This document shows, piece by piece, positions 25,201 to 37,200 of a DNA stretch of 64,000 nucleotides. A model generated the notes under the pieces. The model searched no databases. It worked only from the letters and a program-made list of their open reading frames with translations, and was not told the origin of the DNA. The stretch is from Carettochelys insculpta (Eukaryota > Chordata > Testudines > Carettochelyidae): NCBI RefSeq assembly GCF_033958435.1, contig NC_134137.1:171505501-171569500 (forward strand), written 5' to 3'. Position 1 is the first letter of the stretch. Every line of letters begins with the position of its first letter. The position numbers and the translations under genes were made by a program.

Positions 25201-28200
25201 GGTTTCCTTTGAAGAAAAGGATTGCGAGCTCCAATTTGGAGCGATCCCTTTGTGAAAACTGTTCATCCATGAGGGATAGCATGTTTTTGTCTTACCCTTT
25301 TTTGGTGTGAATTCATTTAAGATTAACATTGTGAATCAGTACTAATAAAAGTCACGTAAGAAAGGAGAAGAATGATCACACTATACAGCGCTACACAATC
25401 CATTAACAGAGGCTGCTCAGTTTTGGTGACACATTAACACCACGTGATGAGGAAAGAGAGATTAGTTTCATTTTCCTGATTCTGGATTATATTTGTGGTC
25501 ATGCCCACTCACTGAAAATTCCACATAGTCTTCTGGCCTGATAGGTGATGGCTGCAGCATGGGCTCCTGAGAGTGGGACAAGTTTGAATGATAGGGAAAT
25601 GGACGATCCCCAGGGTATGCAAAAAAACATCTTCAAAGATCCTCAAAGGATTCAGTGATAAACAACATTTTTCTACCAGTTTTGGAAACAGTGTCTAAAC
25701 ACAAATCTTCTACATCCACACCCATCATTATATGCTCACCTTACGCACATATCTGCTTCATATTTCTTTCCATAAAGAATTCCTAATAAAGATGGGTTTT
25801 TGTTTCCTCTGAAGTTTAGTGTTACATCGTACACCGCTGAAACTGTTGAAAGAAAATACAGCTGTTAACCTCTGCATCCAAACCACTGATGTTGCTGCTA
25901 TTCAACATTTAAACAGAAACAAATTCTGATGTAAATACTGCTTTGTTGATACCAGTTGGCAAAACATTTCAAAACCCAAAGGTTTTATTTACCCAGATGT
26001 TGCTATTAACAATCTAAGCTATAGCAGAGTATATCCACGCACTCCACAAGAATGGAGTGAGGGCTGATTAATTAAGCAATGTTTGCATACTGCCACTTGA
26101 AAGTTGGAAAGTATTACTTTTGGCAAACTGAAACTAGAACTAATACATTTTAAAGATTGTGTAGAAAACAGAGTCTAGTGCATCAACTCAATCATGATGT
26201 CATCCAAGGGCCATAATGAGTTTTTATTATATCCACTCACAGGCCGTTTCTACACAGGCCACTTCCTTCAAAAGTGGCATGCTAATACAAGGAGCGAAGG
26301 ATGCTAATGAGGCGTGGATGCAAAATCCCTGCACCTCATTAGCATAATATCACGTGATTTGGAGTCCAAAAGACCATTCTTTCGGACTCCAAAATGCCAT
26401 GTAGAAGCATGGCCCTGGGGAGGCTTCTGTAAGGAAGTCCTCCTTCCGGAGACCCCTTCCTCCCAAAAATTTTTGGGAGGAAGGGGCCTCCGGAAGAAGG
26501 ACTTCCTTACGGAAGCCTCTCCGGGGACTGCGCTTCTACATGGCATTTTGGAGTCTGGAAGACTCCAAATCATGTGACATTACGCTAATGAGGTGCGGGG
26601 AATTTGCATCCGCGCCTCATTAGCATCTTTCACTCCGTGTATTAGCATGCCAATTCCGAAGGAAGTGCCCTGTGTAGAAACAGCCACCCAGTGCAGCGAA
26701 TACAATGAACTATGACACACAACACCCATTACAAGTAAGGTTTTGAACAAACAGCTAACCCATACCTGTTCCCCTGAGACACTGGACAGCAGTGGTGAAA
26801 CCTTTGGTTCTGGGCAACAGATGATATTTCAATTTAGGCAACCCTTTGGATTCAGCCACTTCCATGCTGATACGGTGCTTGGTTTCTGTAAACCGAGTTC
26901 CTTCACAATACAGGAGAAACTAACATGTAAAACAAGAGAAAAACAAGACTACATCTTAAAAAGAAATTACTGTGTAGTGCAGAGATAGAGCTTTTAGAGT
27001 GTACGTGGATGGACTGCTGCACACAATTTCCTCCTTTGTTCTTTAGAAATCATGCACTTGGGCCATCCTACAACTCTTTCAGGGCATAACTGAACATAAT
27101 AGATAATATAATTTAAGAATTACAATAAGCAGTTTGCTGCACGGTGTCTGCTTTCAAAACACTGCTAATTAGCACATTTTCTCAAAGAACATAGAATACA
27201 TATGCAAGTATTCAGAGTTGCATCTACATTAAAAGTGCCTTTTGGATATCAGTTTGTTTTGTAATCAAATCAACTGTATGTATATACATACATAAAAAAG
27301 CCATACCCCTTAATTCAACTGAAACATTTCTTCTTTTGAAAGTCACAGGAATACACAAACATTTATGAACATGGCTTCAGCATCCAATACCAGGCTCAGC
27401 TACCATAAACAAAATTTTTCCCATACTAAAGAAGTTCTCTTCTCTGACACACAGATGTAGAGCAAATGGTGACCTACCCTTCAAAAGTGTTGTTCAAGAT
27501 GTGTTGCTTGTCCCCCTTCCAATAGGTGTGTTAGCACGCTGCATGCCTGACTGTTGGAAAACTTTTCCTGTAGCTGTACCCATTGGATCAGCTGTGACAT
27601 AGCACCTTCAATGCATGGTATATATAATAATCCCAACCCCCACCATTGCAGTTCCACCTTGCCCCCAAGGGGAGCTGGGCAGGATTCGAAGTGCTCATAA
27701 GCAACACATCTTGAAGTGTAACAGATACAAAAGGTAGGTAACTTTTTTCTTCTTTGATTGATAGCTCATGTACATCTGTAGCCAGACATAAACCCCCCCA
27801 TTTGGCCTTTTCTTCTTCTCCCCCACCCCCACTGGGAGAGACAGAGAGAGAAATAAGCAGGGGAGACAGGCGGCCTTTGATGTCCTGGGAACGCAGGTGC
27901 GCTGTCTCGCCCAGCCTCTCTACTATACACAAAAACCAGACAGTGAATGGGCTAGCTAATGGCCGCCCTTCTGGCTGATCTCGGTCATTGACACGCCTGA
28001 TCACTTCCCCAGGAAGAACCGGGAATTTCCACCCATCACCTCCAAAGGTGCCCAATTGTCCACAATTCACAGGTGCAAATTGAGCCTTGCACCTTCCCTG
28101 GGAAACCTGGGGTTCAAAAACATTCCTCCCGATTGGCCACTTGAGACCAGGAAGAAGCCTACGTGACAAAAGGGTATAAAGGGGTTTGGCAGCCCACTCC

Positions 28201-31200
28201 CCTTTGAGTTTCAATCACCTACACCTGCTGGTCAGGTCTGGAATTAACTCCCAAGACTGGGGACGCCTGGTTCGTATCTACTTCTTCCCAAGGGACTGAG
28301 AGAAAGATTCTGGGTCACACTGGATCTAGGAGGCAGGGGTAAGAATTACACCTGTATTACACTTCTTTCCTATAGGAATTGAGGGAAAGACTCTGGTTCC
28401 ACCAGGTCTAAGAGGCAGGGGTGAAAATCACACCTGCAACGTGCCTTTCTTGTGTACACATTACTTGTATTAGTTTAAGCTGGCTAGTTTGTCTAAAACT
28501 TTTCTTAAGTCAAATTGTGTTGTTTCGCCTTTAAAAACTGCGAGTACTAACTTGTACTTTAATTATTTGTCTTAGTTAAATTGTATCTTTGTATAAATAA
28601 AAAGTAACTGTTAAAGCGTCTCTAAGTGTAATTTTCCTCTTGCTGCTGTACCCCAACTAAACTCAAAACCAAAGAACCCAGCCTGCCCTGGCTGCTTAGC
28701 GTAGCCGCTGGTGTGGCATCACCCCCCTTTGCCCCACCAGACCTTTAGCTGGCACCTGGGCATCGGCTCACAACATCCCAACAGGTGAATCAACAACTGT
28801 ATACCAGGAGGAGGAGTCGGAGACCATCTGGCTGCCAACGGCTGGAGCGCCATGCTGAAACCCGCATTGTTTCGTGCCTGCTGACTGATGGCATAATGAG
28901 ACGTGAAGGTGTGGCTGGACAACCAGGCGGCTGTGCTACAGATGTCCTGGATAGGGACTTGTGCAAAAAATGCAGCAGAAGGAGCCTGTGCACTTGTGGA
29001 ACAGGCTGTTAATGCTGATGCTGAAACCTTAGCTAGGTCATAGTATGCCCTGATGCAGGATGTGATCCATGACGAAAGGAGCTGGGCTGATATGGGGAGG
29101 CCTTTCATCCTCCCTGCTATTGCAATAAAGCATTGCATTAATTTACAGAACGGTTTTGTGCATTCAGTGTAAATCACTAGGGCATGTCTGTTGTCCTGTG
29201 AGTGGAGGGCCCCATCCCTGTTGCTGGCGTGTAATTTAAGAAAGAACACTGACAAAAATACATCCTGGTTCATATGAAAGTAGGACACCACCTTGGGCAG
29301 AAAGGCTGGGTGAGGGCACAACTGTACTTCGAAGAAGACAGTGTATGGTGGTTCTGAAGTGAGAACTCGAATGTGGGACCCACGAGCTTAGAGAGGACCA
29401 GGTTCAGGTTCAATATCCCCTTTAACAAAATTTATTCTACACGTGTATGGTAAAAGTTACATATAGCCAGGCACGTACAGATGCGCACCACTAACAGAAA
29501 CACATGCTGCTGACTGTGGGAGGCTGTGGGCGTTCTGCTGATTATCTGGTCTGCACTTGAACCTCTCCGGGGCAACTGCCCACGTGCTCAGCTGACACTG
29601 AATACCGTTCAAGTCCCAGGGAGGGATCAGGTGCTTCATCAGAGGGTACAACCAGTCTAGAGCCTTTAAGAACCGCTCCAGCGTAGGGTTTCCAAAAACT
29701 GATTTACCCCTTTCTCCAGGGTGGACAGTGAAACTGGCTGCAAAGGGGACCCTAACGGGCAAGATAGCTAGGTCGTGGTGCCTCTGATGCAGGAAGTAAT
29801 CAAGCACCAGGAGGAAAGGGGCTTGCTGCAACAGGACCCCCTGCTGAGCAGACCAAGGTGAAAATCATTTCTACTTTGCCACGCATGTTGCCCAGGTAGA
29901 AGGCTTACAGCTACCCAGGGGCACCCCGTGGACTGGGTTGGAACACTGCTGCTTGAGTTGGGTCAACCATGCATCATCATTGCTGTGAGGTGGAAGGACT
30001 CCAGATTAGGATGCTGGAGGTGGCTGCAGTCACGGGTGATCAGGTCCAGGAGCAGATGCAACTCTAGCGGACCATCTATTGACAGGGTCAGAAGTGTGGT
30101 GAATCCATGCTGCCTAGACCACACCGGAGCCACCAGTATGAGGGATGCGTTCTCCTGAGAAACTTTGAGCAGGACCCTGTGTATGAAGGGGAGAGGTGGG
30201 AAGGTATACAACAGACGACCTGAGCGGGATACGTGAAACATCTGCCTGGGACCCACGGCTTTGGTTTCGAAAGAAGCAAAATAAATGGCACTTGGAGGTG
30301 CTCCTGGTCAGGAATAGCTCCACCTGGAGAGGACCCCACTTGTGGAAGATGGCCAGGGTGACGTCTGCTCATAATGACCATTCATGGGTACTGAATAAGT
30401 GACTGGGAAGTGGATAATACTAATAATGTTTAACTGCTGTAGTTCACAGTGCCCTTGAAAAGAAAGTCCTGCTAAACCCATGGGAAAAAAATCTCTCCAT
30501 TTTGTTATAGTCATTGCACATCTGTTATGTATCAGCACTGTTGTGTCTCTACCCCCTTTAGTTTATATAACTATTACATATATTAAAAAAAAGCTATGTT
30601 AAATTAATGCTAAATTTGCTAAGTCAAGCATTTTGAAGTTAGGATATACCCAGAATGAAGATTATTAATGCAACATTAATTTAACACCATGGTTACACAT
30701 TATGAAAGCCTTTTTGTCAAACTTAGCATGTGGGCTGTCTGAAACAGTACCGAGAACAGAAGAACTCGGCTCTCTTTGGTTTTGGTCTAGCGCCTTATGC
30801 ACAGTAATGTCTCTTCTCTTTGCCTCCTTCAGTATGCATGGAATGAGAAAGAAGTAATGTAGAATGTATCCTATGTGATCATGCAATTAAAGCTAAACAT
30901 AGCGCAGCTGAACAAGGAGACCCAATAATGGTTGCACAGGCAGTCTTTATTCTGGCACCTCCTAACTTTTGAGTGCTTGACTGCCACTCTAAAAGTTATT
31001 TTAATATATTTTTTGTACTTAATTTCCTATTCTTTCTGAAAGCAAACTGAACCCCACCTCTCAGAAATGAGATAGGTTTTGCCTATGAAAGCTCATGACC
31101 TAATAAATTTGTCAGTCTCTAAGATGCCACAGGCCTGCTTGTTGTTATGGAACCACACTGACCATCTGAACCATCAGCATGGTTGGAACTCAGGATCTTT

Positions 31201-34200
31201 AGCTGGGCAGCACAGACTTCTACCATTTGAGTTAAATGAATAAGTGGTAGCGGCAGCAGGCTGTTATCTTCTATTTGGACCAGCATTAGAAGGTGACATG
31301 AGACATACTTTGCCTGAGGCTTACTAGTTTATAGAAACTGGAGAAATGTTGGGAAACAAGAATGTTGGTTTCCACTTCTAGCTTGGGGGAAAAGAGGAAT
31401 TCTGGTTTCTACACCTTGTTGTGGAGGGAAAATGGTTGAGTGGCTATAGAAATATGACAAAGTGGCTAAACAGATGAGATGTGCCATATTAGAAACAGAA
31501 TATGAATTCGAAACTCTACCAAGCTGTGACTTTGGGTACTTCTCAAGCAGTTGGGTTTTTTGTGAAATTTGAGATGTATTTGCCCACTCCTTAAAGGCTG
31601 TGAGGCCTTCCTCAGTCACAAGTACTCTGAAAGCACATCAACACTGGTTAGAAGAGCTGAGATAAGAGCTCCATCTCCTCACACCTCTCAAACAAGAGCA
31701 CCTTCCCTGAAGCTAAGGGGAGAGGCGTAACTGCTATTGTTGTACCCCGAGTGGAGCTCTAGCTCTGTGCCTGCCACCCAGGAGGCTTAGTGGAGGCAGA
31801 AGCATGCTCTTCGAGGATGAAAAGCTCAAAGATTTTACTAGCAGGCCTCCAGCAGGCTTTACTGAGCATGTGCAAATGTCAATTTTAAGCAGGTTTACAC
31901 AACTCTGTTAAATCTGGGTGGATTTCATGCATATAAAGTATCTTGCTGACCCTACACTCTTTCAAATTTCAAGTTACTGCTGCAAAATGGGGGAAACTAG
32001 GGCTCTTGAAACAGGAAGTTTTATTTAATTGTATTGTTTTGTTAACTCTGGCAAAAGAGACCTCTATTTCACTAGCCTCATTCACAGAAGCAGCAACCAT
32101 TTTCATTAAAACATTCCAAAAATATTCAGTCAGTGCAACAAGCAAGCACATCCTAGGTGGCTAGAGCACAGGAGACTGACAACAGGGGCTTATCATACAA
32201 CCTATGAAGCCACTGTAGCTGTTGCATCACTATATTAGCTCCGCCTATGAAAGATAATCTTCGTTAACAATTGTGGTGGGGCTGGAGAGTATGCTGCTGT
32301 CCTGAATACCTTGTCCTCTTCTCAGAAAATCTTTTCTGTCCAGCACCGTCTGTGAACTTCATCAGATCACACAGCCACTAGACTGCTAGTTTAATTATTT
32401 TATAAAGCATGCTCGAAGTACTGGACATGGGAGATACTACGTGGAGCCCAAATCTTTTCAGCACCTCTAACAGAGGTGCCTGATACTACAAGAAATAAAA
32501 CTTTGGACCCATGAAGGAATTTACAATTTGGAAACTGAAATGCATCGCACAGGTTCTCAAGCCTCATGGAACTTAAATTTTGAACTGACTCCAGTTAAAT
32601 TCTTAATGGTGTGGAATCATGGATACTTCAGCTCAAAAATGTGATGCCATGAAGGTACTGCTCAGAATAGTGTTTATCTCTGGTTTGATTATTATGTTGT
32701 ATCCCTGTAATGTACCCCACAAAACTGAGCTTAATGTACCATTGATGCATAGGCACTGAATTCTGCTCTAGCTGGGGGGTGCTCGACCTAGGTCCTGCCC
32801 CCACTCCATCCTTTCACCCAAACTCCTGTCCTGCTGCTTCCCACCCCACCACCTTCCACTCCCTCATTTCCCAACAGCCTCTGAACACTGTGAAACAGCT
32901 GTTTTGCAGAGGTGGGAGGCCCTGGGAGGAAGGGACACAAATAGATCAGTGGGGCTGCTCACAGGCAGGTGGAAGGGGAACTTGACTGTTGGTAGGTGCT
33001 GAGCAACTGCTAATTTTTCCACATGAATGCTCCAGCCCCGGAGCACCCACAAAGTCAGCGCCTATGGGGGACACATATATAAACAAGACGTGCACTTCAA
33101 AAGTAACAAGGATACATCTGAATAATCTCACAAGTTGCTCAAATTCCTGTAGCATTTCACAGAGCAAAGTGAATGGGCTGATGCAAAAACTTTCCATTGT
33201 AATCTACAACCTTTGCAAATATCTCCTCACACTGCCCCCAACGGTTCTTGCAGGGGAAAAAAACTTCTATGTTTTTAAATAATATATATCGTTTGCCTAG
33301 GGTCACAAGTTCAGGAGAAAAACTTAAATAATGTATTTTTTGTGTAAAAAGAGTTATGGGAGGTTCCTTTATCTGTTTAAGAGGGGATAAAAATGGTAAG
33401 TTTTGAGACATGCTTGCACTGCTCAATACGCTGAGAAATACTTAGGCACGTTTCTCCAACAATGTTCAAAATGGCATTCCTACCCAATAACCGATCAGAA
33501 GCAGAAACAAGACATACACCAGGCATGTCCAACCTGCGGCCCTGGACAGCTAGTAATGCAGCCCCACAAGATCGTAAACTTTTAACATTATTATGTGATT
33601 TATATACATTAACTATATTATATATTTTGTACACGGCCCAAGACTATCTTCACTCAATGCGGTCCACGCAAGCCAAAAGGTTGGACACCCATGACATACA
33701 CCTTTACATTACAAGTGGGACCTCATGAAGAAGGTGGCACGCTTAAGTATGAAGATGATATCTCATACAGTTTCCATCATTCCACTCTAAGCAGAGGAGA
33801 CACTATACAGAAAGGATCATACACTTACCCACATATATTCAGGATAATCAGACAAACGTTTTAATCCTTCAATAACTGTATCTCTGTCTTCTTCCCATTT
33901 CCTTTTGCAGAAAACGATCTCAAGGAAGTACCACGTCCAGCCAATCAAGGGCACATACAAGAGTTCTTTCTTAGCAAGAACTTTGGAACTCTGGAAGAAA
34001 CCCCACCCCATAACACTGGATTATTTATACTCGCCAGACCCAGACAAAAGCACTGAGGCTGGGATTTTCAGAAGTGCTCAATACTGACATTGCTCTGACT
34101 GCACTGATGTCAGTGGGAGTTCTTTTGAAAATCCCACCACAAAGCAAAAAACAAAACACGGGAATTTTATTTTAAATCATGATGAAATCACAGAGTCACT

Positions 34201-37200
34201 CACTCCCAATACTCCAAAGCGTTCAGTCATGGTCCAACCACACAAGAAGTCGATTTCAAAGTTGTGATTCAAGATGATGATGACATGTTCTTTTCCAAAT
34301 GTATCCACTGTGGCCTGGTCTGAGAATAAAGTGCATTCTGTGCCTGACCACCATTCCAGCAACATTACCAACTCTGAATAAAATGGTGGGGAAGGGGGGG
34401 GAAAAAGACCACGTTAAGGTTAAGCATTACACAACACATTTAACACCCTCTGTGCCTCACATTCTCATTCCAAACATTTCTAGACCAGCGTTTTCCACCT
34501 TTTAATCCGTCCTGTAGAGGTTGATGGCTTATATTATAGTTACAGAGATTTTATTTAATCTCAAATTGACACACATCAGATCATATGAATTCATATTTAT
34601 CCTACCTACTTGAAATGGGTTGTAGGCCATGGGATAAAAGCCTGATTGTTACTGTTGTTCATTGTAAAGCAAATATTTCAGAAGCACCAACAACTCCCCT
34701 CCCCACCACAGACACACACACCCTGGAACCCGAAAGCAGGCCCTTCCGCTAAATGCGTACCTCTCCTCCCAGGTAGAACACAGATTAGACTCAACCTAAT
34801 GTTTCCACTGAATTAATATGAAATACATTTGATTCAAGTAAAAAAAACAAAACAATGGGCTTTTAATGGATAAATGCTATAAGAACTTCTGCAATTTATT
34901 TTAATATTAAACACAGGACAGTAAATAGGTCTGTATTAAGGCTACCAAAACAAAGTCACCAACACGTGGGGGAAGAACTGGGAGACTTCAGAAAAATCAT
35001 CAAGTAAGAACAGAAGGAGAAATTGCTTCTCCTTTATTTAGTCTACAAAAAAAGGAAAAAGAGAGAGAGGATCTGCTCACTAACTCTTCTTCTGCACTTT
35101 TCCCCACCTCTCATTCATTATGTGGCCCTTTTATCTTCCCTTCCCTTCGCCAGCATATTTAGATTTGCCAACCATCAACATAACATTCACTAATGCAGCT
35201 TTCAAAGTAACAAGCAGTCCTGTGGCACCTTAGGGACCAATGAAGTTATTAGGTTATGAGCTTTCATGGTCAAAGCCCACTTCCTCAGATCTGAGAAGTG
35301 GGTTTTGCCCATAAAAAGCTCATAACCAAATAAATTTGTTAGTCTCTCAGGTGCCAGAGGACTGCTTGTTGTTTGTGAATCATCTGAGCTTTGCACAAAT
35401 CAAGGTGGATCCAGACAGCTGGCATTAAACATTAAAAAAGTCATAGAGCAGTTTTTAAACTAAGAGGTGGGGGAAAGCCGATTGGTGTTGGGGAGCACCT
35501 GGATCAGACAGAGACTTCTCTTACACGAGGCTCCATAGATAGGGATGCCCTAGAAGTTAGTCAGATAGGGAACGTGGGAAATAATATATGGGCAAGATCA
35601 GATGTGAAACAATTGCATATAAAAAATCCAACGCATCTGTGAAAGGCAGACATATAAATAGTGGTAGTTTTTTAAAGTGCTTTTACACAAATGCTAGGAG
35701 TCTGTCTAATAAGATGGGTGAACTAGAGTACCTCATATCAAAGGAGGAAGTTGACATAATAGACATCACAGAAACATGGTGGAATGAGGACAATCAGTGG
35801 GACGCTATCATACCGGGATATAAATTATATCGGAAAGACAGAACAGGTCGTGCGGGTGGCAGAGTGGTACTATATGTGAAGGATAATATAGAATCAAATG
35901 AAGCAAAAATCCTGAAGGAATCAAAATGTTCCGTAGAATCATTATGGATAACAATTCATTCCTCTAATATGAATATGGCACTAGGAATATATTACCGACC
36001 ACCTAACCAGGACAGTGATAGTGATGCCGAAACGTTAAGGGAGATTAGAGAGGCTATCAAAATAAAAAACACAGTAATAATAGGAGATTTCAATTATCCC
36101 CATATTGATTGGGTACATGTCACCTCAGGATGGGATTCAGAGATTAAATTTCTTGATGCCTTAAATGACTGCTTCTTGGAGCAGCTAGTACAGGAACCCA
36201 CAAGGGGAGAGTCAATTCTCGATCTAGTCCTGACTGGAATGCAGGATCTGGTCCAAGAGGTAACTGTTACTGGACCACTTGGAAATAGTGACCACAATAT
36301 AATAACTTTTAATATTCCTGTGTTGGGAAGAACACCGCAGAGGTCAAACACTCCGGCATTTAATTTCAAAAAGGGGAATTACACTAAAATGAGGAAGCTA
36401 GTTAAACAGAAACTAAAAGGTAGAGTAACTAAACTAAAATCCCTGGAAGCTGCATGGAAACTGTTTAAAGACACCATACTAGAGGCCCAACTTAAATGTA
36501 TACCCCAAATAAAAAAACACAGTAAGAGACCTAACAAAGAACCACCATGGCTTAACAGCCATGTTAAAAAGGCAGTGAGAGAGAAAAGGGCAGCTTTTAA
36601 AAAGTGGAAGTCAAATCCTAGTGAGGAAAATAGAAAGGAACACAAACACTCCCAAATTAAGTGCCATAATGTAGTAAGAAAAGCCAAAAAAGATTTTGAG
36701 GAACAGCTAGCCAAAAATTCAAAAAATGATAGTAAAATGTTTTTTAAATACATTAGAAGCAGGAAGCCCGCTAAAGAAGCAGTGGGGCCCTTGGACGATA
36801 AAGATATAAAAGGAGCGATCAAGGAAGACAGTGCCATTGCGGAGCGATTAAATGATTTCTTTGCTTCAGTCTTCACAGCTGAGGATGTTACAGAGGTTCC
36901 TAAATCTGAGCCAGCCTTTTTAGGTGACAAATCTGAGGAACTCTCCCAGATTGAAGTGACATTAGAGGAGGTTTTGGAGTTAATTGATAAGCTGAATAGT
37001 AACAAGTCTCCAGGACCAGATGACCAAGTGTTCTGAAAGAACTCAAATGTGAAATTGCGGAGTTATTAACAGTGGTTTGTAACCTATGCTTTAAATCTGT
37101 TTCGGTACCAAATGACTGGAAGACGGCCAATATAACGCCAATATTTAAAAAAGGCTCCAGAGGAGACCCTGGCAATTATAGACCGATAAGTCTAACATCA

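Larger units (their letters stand above)
27440..30400 (-). mobile_element. DIRS retrotransposon fragment A, split by a solo LTR
   Basis: Minus-strand remnants run RNase H-like ([33 protein letters not shown]) at 30.0-30.25 kb, then a tyrosine recombinase at 28.8-29.3 kb, then terminal sequence. The terminal piece (27477-27776) has inverted short repeats around TTCAAGATGTGTTGCTTG and AAGCAACACATCTTGAAG. The part upstream of RNase H is missing. Family call rests on remembered DIRS motifs. Confidence 0.7.
26920..33828 (-). other. AGPAT3: AGPAT3 intron 4
   Basis: About 6.9 kb. Carries a DIRS fragment with a nested solo LTR (27.4-30.4 kb), a Penelope-tail fragment (31.1 kb) and a small hAT element (33.5 kb). 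26920-27440 and 31150-33500 hold nothing else I recognise. Confidence 0.8.

Noticed and set aside
27588..28214. 208-codon minus-strand open frame
   Set aside because: Overlaps the solo LTR and DIRS terminal repeat antisense; no recognisable domain.
36379..37005. 208-codon minus-strand open frame
   Set aside because: Lies entirely antisense to the CR1 endonuclease/RT sequence; composition is the mirror of that ORF and no motif is present.
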